Source of the DNA: Halisarca cf. caerulea
Lineage: Eukaryota; Porifera; Demospongiae; Chondrillida; Halisarcidae
Reading direction: 5' to 3'
Assembly (NCBI GenBank): GCA_963170055.1
Contig: CAUJGJ010000161.1
Span: 2,632,975 to 2,696,974 of the forward strand
DNA length: 64,000 nt
Below, one piece after another: positions 1 to 13,649 of the stretch (positions within the stretch are counted from its first letter, which is position 1; each line of letters starts with the position of its first letter). Both the position numbers and the translations under genes were made by a program. The notes below the pieces were generated by a model that did not search any database, had not been told where the DNA came from, and was given only the letters and a program-made list of their open reading frames with translations.

Positions 1-2800
1 TAACCATAAAATTAGGCAAAGTGAAAAATTGGCAAAGTTCCTAAGATATGACAAATGAAATACTAATTTTAACTTTCTAAGAAAGTTAAGTTTAAAACGT
101 TACAAACTTTAAATTTAAGCAAAGAGAAAAATTGGCAAAGTTCCTAAGATATGACAAATGAAATACTAATTTTAACTTTCTAAGAAAGTTAAGTTTAAAA
201 CGTTACAAACTTTAAATAATATTTATCGCAAAGATAAAGTTAGAAACTTGGCTTAAAAATTAGGCAAAGTGAAAAATTGGCAAAGTTCCTAAGATATGAC
301 AAATGAAATACTAATTTCAACTTTCTAAGAAAGTTAAGTTTAAAACGTTACAAACTTTAAATAATATTTATCGTAAAGATAAAGTTAGAAACATAACTTT
401 AAATTTAAGCAAAGAGAAAAATTGGCAAAGTTCCTAAGATATGACAAATGAAATACTAATTCTAACTTTCTAAGAAAGTTAAGTTTAAAACGTTACAAAC
501 TTTAAATAATATTTATCGCAAAGATATAGTCAGAAACATAACTTTAAATTTAAGCAAAGTGAAAAATTGGCAAAGTTCCTAAGATATGACAAATGAAATA
601 CTAATTTTAACTTTCTAAGAAAGTTAAGTTTAAAACGTTAATAACTTTAAATAATATTTATCGCAAAGATAAAGTTAGAAACATAACTTTAAAATTAGGC
701 AAAGTGAAAAATTGGCAAAGTTCTTAAGATATGACAAATGAAATACTAATTCTAACTTTCTAAGAAAGTTAAGTTTAAAACGTTACAAACTTTAAATAAT
801 ATTTATCGCAAAGATAAAGTTAGAAACATAACTTTAAATTTAAGCAAAGTGAAAAATTGGCAAAGTTCCTAAGATATGACAAATGAAATACTAATTTTAA
901 CTTTCTAAGAAAGTTAAGTTTAAAACGTTACAAACTTTAAATAATATTTATCGCAAAGATAAAGTTAGAAAGATAACTATAAAATTAGGCAAAGTGAAAA
1001 ATTGGCAAAGTTCCTAAGATATGACAAATGAAATACTAATTTTAACTTTCTAAGAAAGTTAAGTTTAAAACGTTACAAACTTTAAATAATATTTATCGCA
1101 AAGATATAGTTAGAAACATAACTTTAAATTTAAGCAAAGTGAAAAATTGGCAAAGTTCCTAAGATATGACAAATGAAATACTAATTTTAACTTTCTAAGA
1201 AAGTTAAGTTTAAAACGTTACAAACTTTAAATAATATTTATCGCAAAGATAAAGTTAGAAACTTGGCTTAAAAATTAGCAAAGTGAAATATTGGCAAAGT
1301 TCCTAAGATATGACAAATGAAATACAAATTTCAACTTTCTAAGAAAGTTAAGTTTAAAACGTTACGAACTTTAAATAATATTTATCGTAAAGATAAAGTT
1401 AGAAACATAACTTTAAATTTAAGCAAAGAGAAAAATTGGCAAAGTTCCTAAGATATGACAAATGAAATACTAATTCTAACTTTCTAAGAAAGTTAAGTTT
1501 AAAACGTTACAAACTTTAAATAATATTTATCGCAAAGATATAGTTAGAAACATAACTTTAAATTTAAGCAAAGTGAAAAATTGGCAAAGTTCCTAAGATA
1601 TGACAAATGAAATACTAATTTTAACTTTCTAAGAAAGTTAAGTTTAAAACGTTACAAACTTAAAATTTAAGCAAAGAGAAAAATTGGCAAAGTTCCTAAG
1701 ATATGACAAATGAAATACTAATTTTAACTTTCTAAGAAAGTTAAGTTTAAAACGTTACAAACTTTAAATAATATTTATCGCAAAGATAAAGTTAGAAACT
1801 TGGCTTAAAAATTAGGCAAAGTGAAAAATTGGCAAAGTTCCTAAGATATGACAAATGAAATACTAATTTCAACTTTCTAAGAAAGTTAAGTTTAAAACGT
1901 TACAAACTTTAAATAATATTTATCGTAAAGATAAAGTTAGAAACATAACTTTAAATTTAAGCAAAGAGAAAAATTGGCAAAGTTCCTAAGATATGACAAA
2001 TGAAATACTAATTCTAACTTTCTAAGAAAGTTAAGTTTAAAACGTTACAAACTTTAAATAATATTTATCGCAAAGATATAGTCAGAAACATAACTTTAAA
2101 TTTAAGCAAAGTGAAAAATTGGCAAAGTTCCTAAGATATGACAAATGAAATACTAATTTTAACTTTCTAAGAAAGTTAAGTTTAAAACGTTAATAACTTT
2201 AAATAATATTTATCGCAAAGATAAAGTTAGAAACATAACTTTAAAATTAGGCAAAGTGAAAAATTGGCAAAGTTCTTAAGATATGACAAATGAAATACTA
2301 ATTCTAACTTTCTAAGAAAGTTAAGTTTGAAACGTTACAAACTTTAAATAATATTTATCGCAAAGATAAAGTTAGAAACATAACTTTAAATTTAAGCAAA
2401 GTGAAAAATTGGCAAAGTTCCTAAGATATGACAAATGAAATACTAATTTTAACTTTCTAAGAAAGTTAAGTTTAAAACGTTACAAACTTTAAATAATATT
2501 TATCGCAAAGATAAAGTTAGAAAGATAACTATAAAATTAGGCCAAGTGAAAAATTGGATAAGTTCCTAAGATATGACAAATGAAATACTAATTTTAACTT
2601 TCTAAGAAAGTTAAGTTTAAAACGTTACAAACTTTAAATAATATTTATCGCAAAGATATAGTTAGAAACATAACTTTAAATTTAAGCAAAGTGAAAAATT
2701 GGCAAAGTTCCTAAGATATGACAAATGAAATACTAATTTTAACTTTCTAAGAAAGTTAAGTTTAAAACGTTACAAACTTTAAACAATATTTATCGCAAAG
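1..2800 (+). repeat. Higher-order satellite repeat, period 1,552 bp
   Basis: Rare variants recur at a fixed distance. The shortened monomer junction TACAAACTTTAAATTT at 101 (TACAAACTTAAAATTT in the second copy) recurs at 1653, and the variant GTCAGAAAC at 529 recurs at 2081. Both distances are 1,552 bp. This equals ten 145-bp monomers plus one 103-bp monomer less one base, and a one-base deletion is visible near 1277 (TTAGCAAAG instead of TTAGGCAAAG). The match is lost near 2,800, so there are just under two copies in view. Confidence 0.85.
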
Positions 2801-3495
2801 ATAAAGTTAGAAACTTAACTTAAAAATTAGGCAAAGTGAAAAATTGGCAAAGTTCTTAAGATATGACAAATGAAATACTAATTTTAACTTTCTAAGAAAG
2901 TTAAGTTTAAAACGTTACAAACTTTAAATAATATTTATCGCAAAGATAAAGTTAGAAACATAACTTTAAAATTAGGCAAAGTGAAATTTTGGCAAAGTTC
3001 CTAAGATATGACAAATGAAATACTAATTTCAACTTTCTAAGAAAGTTAAGTTTAAAACGTTACAAACTTTAAATAATATTTATCGCAAAGATAAAGTTAG
3101 AAACATAACTTTAAATTTAAGCAAAGTGAAAAATTGGCAAAGTTCCTAAGATATGACAAATGAAATACTAATTTTAACTTTCTAAGAAAGTTAAGTTTAA
3201 AACGTTACAAACTTTAAATAATATTTATCGCAAAGATAAAGTTAGAAAGATAACTATAAAATTAGGCAAAGTGAAAAATTGGCAAAGTTCCTAAGATATG
3301 ACAAATGAAATACTAATTTTAACTTTCTAAGAAAGTTAAGTTTAAAACGTTACAAACTTTAAATAATATTTATCGCAAAGATATAGTTAGAAACATAACT
3401 TTAAATTTAAGCAAAGTGAAAAATTGGCAAAGTTCCTAAGATATGACAAATGAAATACTAATTTTAACTTTCTAAGAAAGTTAAGTTTAAAACGT

Positions 3496-5379
3496 TACAA
3501 ACTTTAAATTTAAGCAAAGAGAAAAATTGGCAAAGTTCCTAAGATATGACAAATGAAATACTAATTTTAACTTTCTAAGAAAGTTAAGTTTAAAACGTTA
3601 CAAACTTTAAATAATATTAATAATAATATTTATCGCAAAGATAAAGTTAGAAACTTGGCTTAAAAATTAGGCAAAGTGAAATATTGGCAAAGTTCCTAAC
3701 ATATGACAAATGAAATACTAATTTTAACTTTCTAAGAAAGTTAAGTTTAAAACGTTAATAACTTTAAATAATATTTATCGCAAAGATAAAGTTAGAAACA
3801 TAACTTTAAAATTAGGCAAAGTGAAAAATTGGCAAAGTTCCTAAGATATGACAAATGAAATACTAATTTTAACTTTCTAAGAAAGTTAAGTTTAAAACGT
3901 TACAAACTTTAAATAATATTTATCGCAAAGATATAGTTAGAAACATAACTTAAAATTTAAGCAAAGTGAAAAATTGGCAAAGTTCCTAAGATATGACAAA
4001 TGAAATACTAATTTTAACTTCATAAGAAAGTTAAGATTAAAACGTTACAAACTTTAAATAATATTTATCGCAAAGATAAAGTTAGAAACTTAACTTAAAA
4101 ATTATGCAAAGTGAAATATTGGCAAAGTTCCTAAGATATGACAAATGAAATACTAATTTTAACTTTCTAAGAAAGTTAAGTTTAAAACGTTAATAACTTT
4201 AAATAATATTTATCGCAAAGATAAAGTTAGAAACATAACTTGACAAATGAAATACTAATTTTAACTTTCTAAGAAAGTTAAGTTTAAAACGTTACAAACT
4301 TTAAATAATATTTATCGCAAAGATAAAGTTAGAAAGATAACTATAAAATTAGGCAAACTGAAAAATTGGCAAAATTCCTAAGATATGACAAATGAAATAC
4401 TAATTTTAACTTTCTAAGAAAGTTAAGTTTAAAACGTTACAAACTTTAAATTTAAGCAAAGAGAAAAATTGGCAAAGTTCCTAAGATATGACAAATGAAA
4501 TACTAATTTTAACTTTCTAAGAAAGTTAAGTTTAAAACGTTACAAACTTTAAATAATATTAATAATAATATTTATCGCAAAGATAAAGTTAGAAACTTGG
4601 CTTAAAAATTAGGCAAAGTGAAATATTGGCAAAGTTCCTAACATATGACAAATGAAATACTAATTTTAACTTTCTAAGAAAGTTAAGTTTAAAACGTTAA
4701 TAACTTTAAATAATATTTATCGCAAAGATAAAGTTAGAAACATAACTTTAAAATTAGGCAAAGTGAAAAATTGGCAAAGTTCCTAAGATATGACAAATGA
4801 AATACTAATTTTAACTTTCTAAGAAAGTTAAGTTTAAAACGTTACAAACTTTAAATAATATTTATCGCAAAGATATAGTTAGAAACATAACTTAAAATTT
4901 AAGCAAAGTGAAAAATTGGCAAAGTTCCTAAGATATGACAAATGAAATACTAATTTTAACTTCATAAGAAAGTTAAGATTAAAACGTTACAAACTTTAAA
5001 TAATATTTATCGCAAAGATAAAGTTAGAAACTTAACTTAAAAATTATGCAAAGTGAAATATTGGCAAAGTTCCTAAGATATGACAAATGAAATACTAATT
5101 TTAACTTTCTAAGAAAGTTAAGTTTAAAACGTTAATAACTTTAAATAATATTTATCGCAAAGATAAAGTTAGAAACATAACTTGACAAATGAAATACTAA
5201 TTTTAACTTTCTAAGAAAGTTAAGTTTAAAACGTTACAAACTTTAAATAATATTTATCGCAAAGATAAAGTTAGAAAGATAACTATAAAATTAGGCAAAC
5301 TGAAAAATTGGCAAAGTTCCTAAGATATGACAAATGAAATACTAATTTTAACTTTCTAAGAAAGTTAAGTTTAAAACGT
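3496..5379 (+). repeat. Tandem duplication of a 942-bp satellite block
   Basis: Two 942-bp copies lie side by side. Shared rare events are the short-monomer junction at 3496 and 4438, a 12-bp AATAAT-type insertion at about 3611 and 4553, and a truncated monomer junction AACTTGACAAAT near 4239 and 5181. All are 942 bp apart. The truncated junction lacks about 43 bp and gives a 102-bp monomer. Confidence 0.88.
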
Positions 5380-5940
5380 TACAAACTTTAAATAATATTT
5401 ATCGCAAAGATATAGTTAGAAACATAACTATAAATTTAAGCAAAGTGAAAAATTGGCAAAGTTCCTAAGATATGACAAATGAAATACTAATTTTAACTTT
5501 CTAAGAAAGTTAAGTTTAAAACGTTACAAACTTTAAATTTAAGCAAAGAGAAAAATTGGCAAAGTTCCTAAGATATGACAAATGAAATACTAATTTTAAC
5601 TTTCTAAGAAAGTTAAGTTTAAAACGTTACAAACTTTAAATAATATTTATCGCAAAGATAAAGTTAGAAACTTGGCTTAAAAATTAGGCAAAGTGAAATA
5701 TTGGCAAAGTTCCTAACATATGACAAATGAAATACTAATTTTAACTTTCTAAGAAAGTTAAGTTTAAAACGTTACAAACTTTAAATAATATTTATCGCAA
5801 AGATAAAGTTAGAAACATAACTTTAAAATTAGGCAAAGTGAAAAATTGGCAAAGTTCCTAAGATATGACAAATGAAATACTAATTTTAACTTTCTAAGAA
5901 AGTTAAGTTTAAAACGTTACAAACTTTAAATAATATTTAT

Positions 5941-8500
5941 CGCAAATATAAAGTTAGAAACTTAACTTAAAAATTAGGCAAAGTGAAATATTGGCAAAGT
6001 TCCTAAGATATGACAAATGAAATACTAATTTTAACTTTCTAAGAAAGTTAAGTTTAAAACGTTAATAACTTTAAATAATATTTATCGCAAAGATAAAGTT
6101 AGAAACATAACTTTAAAATTAGGCAAAGTGAAATATTGGCAAAGTTCCTAACATATGACAAATGAAATACTAATTTTAACTTTCTAAGAAAGTTAAGTTT
6201 AAAACGTTACAAACTTTAAATAATATTTATCGCAAAGATAAAGTTAGAAACATAACTTTAAAATTAGGCAAAGTGAAAAATTGGCAAAGTTCCTAAGATA
6301 TGACAAATGAAATACTAATTTTAACTTTCTAAGAAAGTTAAGTTTAAAACGTTACAAACTTTAAATAATATTTATCGCAAATATAAAGTTAGAAACTTAA
6401 CTTAAAAATTAGGCAAAGTGAAATATTGGCAAAGTTCCTAAGATATGACAAATGAAATACTAATTTTAACTTTCTAAGAAAGTTAAGTTTAAAACGTTAA
6501 TAACTTTAAATAATATTTATCGCAAAGATAAAGTTAGAAACATAACTTTAAAATTAGGTAAAGTGAAAAATTGGCAAAGTTCTTAAGATATGACAAATGA
6601 AATACTAATTTTAACTTTCTAAGAAAGTTAAGTTTAAAACGTTACAAACTTTAAATAATATTTATCGCAAAGATAAAGTTAGAAAGATAACTATAAATTT
6701 AGGGAAAGTGAAAAATTGGCAAAGTTCCTAAGATATGACAAATGAAATACTAATTTTAAATTTCTAAGAAAGTTAAGTTTAAAACGTTACAAACTTTAAA
6801 TAATATTTATCGCAAAGATAAAGTTAGAAACTTGGCTTAAAAATTAGGCAAAGTGAAAAATTGGCAAAGTTCCTAAGATATGACAAATGAAATACTAATT
6901 TTAACTTCATAAGAAAGTTAAGATTAAAACGTTACAAACTTTAAATAATATTTATCGCAAAGATAAAGTTAGAAACTTAACTTAAAAATTAGGCAAAGTG
7001 AAATATTGGCAAAGTTCCTAAGATATGACAAATGAAATACTAATTTTAACTTTCTAAGAAAGTTAAGTTTAAAACGTTAATAACTTTAAATAATATTTAT
7101 CGCAAAGATAAAGTTAGAAACATAACTTTAAAATTAGGTAAAGTGAAAAATTGGCAAAGTTCTTAAGATATGACAAATGAAATACTAATTTTAACTTTCT
7201 AAGAAAGTTAAGTTTAAAACGTTACAAACTTTAAATAATATTTATCGCAAAGATAAAGTTAGAAACTTGGCTTAAAAATTAGGCAAAGTGAAATATTGGC
7301 AAAGTTCCTAACATATGACAAATGAAATACTAATTTTAACTTTCTAAGAAAGTTAAGTTTAAAACGTTACAAACTTTAAATAATATTTATCGCAAAGATA
7401 AAGTTAGAAACATAACTTTAAAATTAGGCAAAGTGAAAAATTGGCAAAGTTCCTAAGATATGACAAATGAAATACTAATTTTAACTTTCTAAGAAAGTTA
7501 AGTTTAAAACGTTACAAACTTTAAATAATATTTATCGCAAAGATAAAGTTAGAAACTTAACTTAAAAATTAGGCAAAGTGCAATATTGGCAAAGTTCCTA
7601 AGATATGACAAATGAAATACTAATTTTAACTTTCTAAGAAAGTTAAGTTTAAAACGTTAATAACTTTAAATAATATTTATCGCAAAGATAAAGTTAGAAA
7701 CATAACTTTAAAATTAGGTAAAGTGAAAAATTGGCAAAGTTCTTAAGATATGACAAATGAAATACTAATTTTAACTTTCTAAGAAAGTTAAGTTTAAAAC
7801 GTTACAAACTTTAAATAATATTTATCGCAAAGATAAAGTTAGAAAGATAACTATAAATTTAGGCAAAGTGAAAAATTGGCAAAGTTCCTAAGATATGACA
7901 AATGAAATACTAATTTTAAATTTCTAAGAAAGTTAAGTTTAAAACGTTACAAACTTTAAATAATATTTATCGCAAAGATAAAGTTAGAAACTTGGCTTAA
8001 AAATTAGGCAAAGTGAAAAATTGGCAAAGTTCCTAAGATATGACAAATGAAATACTAATTTTAACTTCATAAGAAAGTTAAGATTAAAACGTTACAAACT
8101 TTAAATAATATTTATCGCAAAGATAAAGTTAGAAACTTAACTTAAAAATTAGGCAAAGTGAAATATTGGCAAAGTTCCTAAGATATGACAAATGAAATAC
8201 TAATTTTAACTTTCTAAGAAAGTTAAGTTTAAAACGTTAATAACTTTAAATAATATTTATCGCAAAGATAAAGTTAGAAACATAACTTTAAAATTAGGTA
8301 AAGTGAAAAATTGGCAAAGTTCTTAAGATATGACAAATGAAATACTAATTTTAACTTTCTAAGAAAGTTAAGTTTAAAACGTTACAAACTTTAAATAATA
8401 TTTATCGCAAAGATAAAGTTAGAAAGATAACTATAAATTTAGGCAAAGTGAAAAATTGGCAAAGTTCCTAAGATATGACAAATGAAATACTAATTTAAAC
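5941..8500 (+). repeat. Overlapping satellite higher-order repeats, 3-mer and 8-mer
   Basis: The variant CGCAAATATAAAG at 5941 and 6376 gives a 435-bp step (3 x 145). The variant TAATTTTAAATTTCT at 6751 and 7911 gives a 1,160-bp step (8 x 145). The two periods overlap, so different unequal exchanges have been superimposed. Confidence 0.75.
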
Positions 8501-9230
8501 TTTCTAAGAAAGTTAAGTTTAAAACGTTACAAACTTTAAATAATATTTATCGCAAAGATAAAGTTAGAAACTTAACTTAAAAATTAGGCAAAGTGAAAAA
8601 TTGGCAAAGTTCTTAAGATATGACAAATGAAATACTAATTTTAACTTTCTAAGAAAGTTAAGTTTAAAACATTACAAACTTTAAATAATATTTATCGCAA
8701 AGATAAAGTTAGAAACATAACTTTAAAATTAGGCAAAGTGAAATTTTGGCAAAGTTCCTAAGATATGACAAATGAAATACTAATTTCAACTTTCTAAGAA
8801 AGTTAAGTTTAAAACGTTACAAACTTTAAATAATATTTATCGCAAAGATAAAGTTAGAAACATAACTTTAAATTTAAGCAAAGTGAAAAATTGGCAAAGT
8901 TCCTAAGATATGACAAATGAAATACTAATTTTAACTTTCTAAGAAAGTTAAGTTTAAAACGTTACAAACTTTAAATAATATTTATCGCAAAGATAAAGTT
9001 AGAAAGATAACTATAAAATTAGGCAAAGTGAAAAATTGGCAAAGTTCCTAAGATATGACAAATGAAATACTAATTTTAACTTTCTAAGAAAGTTAAGTTT
9101 AAAACGTTACAAACTTTAAATAATATTTATCGCAAAGATATAGTTAGAAACATAACTTTAAATTTAAGCAAAGTGAAAAATTGGCAAAGTTCCTAAGATA
9201 TGACAAATGAAATACTAATTTTAACTTCAT

Positions 9231-11660
9231 AAGAAAGTAAAGTTTAAAACGTTACAAACTTTAAATAATATTTATCGCAAAGATAAAGTTAGAAACTTAA
9301 CTTAAAAATTAGGCAAAGTGGAATATTGGCAAAGTTCCTAAGATATGACAAATGAAATACTAATTTTAACTTTCTAAGAAAGTTAAGTTTAAAACGTTAA
9401 TAACTTTAAATAATATTTATCGCAAAGATAAAGTTAGAAACATAACTTTAAAATTAGGCAAAGTGAAAAATTGGCAAAGTTCTTAAGATATGACAAATGA
9501 AATACTAATTTTAACTTTCTAAGAAAGTTAAGTTTAAAACGTTACAAACTTTAAATAATATTTATCGCAAAGATAAAGTTAGAAAGATAACTATAAAATT
9601 AGGCAAAGTGAAAAATTGGCAAAGTTCCTAAGATATGACAAATGAAATACTAATTTTAACTTTCTAAGAAAGTTAAGTTTAAAACGTTACAAACTTTAAA
9701 TTTAAGCAAAGAGAAAAATTGGCAAAGTTCCTAAGATATGACAAATGAAATACTAATTCTAACTTTCTAAGAAAGTTAAGTTTAAAACGTTACAAACTTT
9801 AAATAATATTTATCGCAAAGATATAGTTAGAAACATAACTTTAAATTTAAGCAAAGTGAAAAATTGGCAAAGTTCCTAAGATATGACAAATGAAATACTA
9901 ATTTTAACTTTCTAAGAAAGTTAAGTTTAAAACGTTAATAACTTTAAATAATATTTATCGCAAAGATAAAGTTAGAAACATAACTTTAAAATTAGGGAAA
10001 GTGAAAAATTGGCAAAGTTCTTAAGATATGACAAATGAAATACTAATTCTAACTTTCTAAGAAAGTTAAGTTTAAAACGTTACAAACTTTAAATAATATT
10101 TATCGCAAAGATAAAGTTAGAAACATAACTTTAAAATTAGGCAAAGTGAAATTTTGGCAAAGTTCTTAAGATATGACAAATGAAATACTAATTTCAACTT
10201 TCTAAGAAAGTTAAGTTTAAAACGTTACAAACTTTAAATAATATTTATCGCAAAGATAAAGTTAGAAACATAACTTTAAATTTAAGCAAAGGGAAAAATT
10301 GGCAAAGTTCCTAAGATATGACAAATGAAATACAAATTTTAACTTTCTAAGAAAGTTAAGTTTAAAACGTTACAAACTTTAAATAATATTTATCGCAAAG
10401 ATAAAGTTAGAAAGATAACTATAAAATTAGGCAAAGTGAAAAATTGGCAAAGTTCCTAAGATATGACAAATGAAATACTAATTTTAACTTTCTAAGAAAG
10501 TTAAGTTTAAAACGTTACAAACTTTAAATAATATTTATCGCAAAGATATAGTTAGAAACATAACTTTAAATTTAAGCAAAGTGAAAAATTGGCAAAGTTC
10601 CTAAGATATGACAAATGAAATACTAATTTTAACTTCATAAGAAAGTAAAGTTTAAAACGTTACAAACTTTAAATAATATTTATCGCAAAGATAAAGTTAG
10701 AAACTTAACTTAAAAATTAGGCAAAGTGGAATATTGGCAAAGTTCCTAAGATATGACAAATGAAATACTAATTTTAACTTTCTAAGAAAGTTAAGTTTAA
10801 AACGTTAATAACTTTAAATAATATTTATCGCAAAGATAAAGTTAGAAACATAACTTTAAAATTAGGCAAAGTGAAAAATTGGCAAAGTTCTTAAGATATG
10901 ACAAATGAAATACTAATTTTAACTTTCTAAGAAAGTTAAGTTTAAAACGTTACAAACTTCAAATAATATTTATCGCAAAGATAAAGTTAGAAAGATAACT
11001 ATAAAATTAGGCAAAGTGAAAAATTGGCAAAGTTCCTAAGATATGACAAATGAAATACTAATTTTAACTTTCTAAGAAAGTTAAGTTTAAAACGTTACAA
11101 ACTTTAAATAATATTTATCGCAAAGATAAAGTTAGAAACATAACTTTAAAATTAGGGAAAGTGAAAAATTGGCAAAGTTCTTAAGATATGACAAATGAAA
11201 TACTAATTCTAACTTTCTAAGAAAGTTAAGTTTAAAACGTTACAAACTTTAAATAATATTTATCGCAAAGATAAAGTTAGAAACATAACTTTAAATTTAA
11301 GCAAAGTGAAAAATTGGCAAAGTTCCTAAGATATGACAAATGAAATACTAATTTTAACTTTCTAAGAAAGTTAAGTTTAAAACGTTACAAACTTTAAATA
11401 ATATTTATCGCAAAGATAAAGTTAGAAAGATAACTATAAAATTAGGCAAAGTGAAAAATTGGCAAAGTTCCTAAGATATGACAAATGAAATACTAATTTT
11501 AACTTTCTAAGAAAGTTAAGTTTAAAACGTTACAAACTTTAAATAATATTTATCGCAAAGATATAGTTAGAAACATAACTTTAAATTTAAGCAAAGTGAA
11601 AAATTGGCAAAGTTCCTAAGATATGACAAATGAAATACTAATTTTAACTTCATAAGAAAG
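9231..11660 (+). repeat. Satellite higher-order repeat marked by AAGAAAGTAA, three copies
   Basis: The diagnostic AAGAAAGTAA variant (instead of AAGAAAGTTAAG) occurs at 9231, 10639 and 11654. The first step is 1,408 bp, which equals nine full monomers plus one 103-bp monomer. The second is 1,015 bp, which is seven monomers. The units share a marker but differ in length, so one copy lost or gained monomers. Confidence 0.75.
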
Positions 11661-13649
11661 TAAAGTTTAAAACGTTACAAACTTTAAATAATATTTATCG
11701 CAAAGATAAAGTTAGAAACTTAACTTAAAAATTAGGCAAAGTGGAATATTGGCAAAGTTCCTAAGATATGACAAATGAAATACTAATTTTAACTTTCTAA
11801 GAAAGTTAAGTTTAAAACGTTAATAACTTTAAATAATATTTATCGCAAAGATAAAGTTAGAAACATAACTTTAAAATTAGGCAAAGTGAAAAATTGGCAA
11901 AGTTCTTAAGATATGACAAATGAAATACTAATTTTAACTTTCTAAGAAAGTTAAGTTTAAAACGTTACAAACTTCAAATAATATTTATCGCAAAGATAAA
12001 GTTAGAAAGATAACTATAAAATTAGGCAAAGTGAAAAATTGGCAAAGTTCCTAAGATATGACAAATGAAATACTAATTTTAACTTTCTAAGAAAGTTAAG
12101 TTTAAAACGTTACAAACTTTAAATAATATTTATCGCAAAGATAAAGTTAGAAACATAACTTTAAATTTAAGCAAAGTGAAAAATTGGCAAAGTTCCTAAG
12201 ATATGACAAATGAAATACTAATTTTAACTTTCTAAGAAAGTTAAGTTTAAAACGTTACAAACTTTAAATTTAAGCAAAGAGAAAAATTGGCAAAGTTCCT
12301 AAGACATGACAAATGAAATACTAATTCTAACTTTCTAAGAAAGTTAAGTTTAAAACGTTACAAACTTTAAATAATATTTATCGCAAAGATATAGTTAGAA
12401 ACATAACTTTAAATTTAAGCAAAGTGAAAAATTGGCAAAGTTCCTAAGATATGACAAATGAAATACTAATTTTAACTTTCTAAGAAAGTTAAGTTTAAAA
12501 CGTTAATAACTTTAAATAATATTTATCGCAAAGATAAAGTTAGAAACATAACTTTAAAATTAGGCAAAGTGAAAAATTGGCAAAGTTCTTAAGATAAGAC
12601 AAATGAAATACTAATTCTAACTTTCTAAGAAAGTTAAGTTTAAAACGTTACAAACTTTAAATAATATTTATCGCAAAGATATAGTTAGAAACATAACTTT
12701 AAATTTAAGCAAAGTGAAAAATTGGCAAAGTTCCTAAGATATGACAAATGAAATACTAATTTTAACTTTCTAAGAAAGTTAAGTTTAAAACGTTAATAAC
12801 TTTAAATAATATTTATCGCAAAGATAAAGTTAGAAACATAACTTTAAAATTAGGCAAAGTGAAAAATTGGCAAAGTTCTTAAGATATGACAAATGAAATA
12901 CTAATTTTAACTTTCTAAGAAAGTTAAGTTTAAAACGTTACAAACTTTAAATAATATTTATCGCAAAGATAAAGTTAGAAAGATAACTATAAAATTAGGC
13001 AAAGTGAAAAATTGGCAAAGTTCCTAAGATATGACAAATGAAATACTAATTTTAACTTTCTAAGAAAGTTAAGTTTAAAACGTTACAAACTTTAAATAAT
13101 ATTTATCGCAAAGATAAAGTTAGAAACATAACTTCAAATTTAAGCAAAGTGAAAAATTGGCAAAGTTCCTAAGATATGACAAATGAAATACTAATTTTAA
13201 CTTTCTAAGAAAGTTAAGTTTAAAACGTTACAAACTTTAAATTTAAGCAAAGAGAAAAATTGGCAAAGTTCCTAAGATATGACAAATGAAATACTAATTC
13301 TAACTTTCTAAGAAAGTTAAGTTTAAAACGTTACAAACTTTAAATAATATTTATCGCAAAGATATAGTTAGAAACATAACTTTAAATTTAAGCAAAGTGA
13401 AAAATTGGCAAAGTTCCTAAGATATGACAAATGAAATACTAATTTTAACTTTCTAAGAAAGTTAAGTTTAAAACGTTAATAACTTTAAATAATATTTATC
13501 GCAAAGATAAAGTTAGAAACATAACTTTAAAATTAGGCAAAGTGAAAAATTGGCAAAGTTCTTAAGATATGACAAATGAAATACTAATTTTAACTTTCTA
13601 AGAAAGTTAAGTTTAAAACGTTACAAACTTTAAATAATATTTATCGCAA

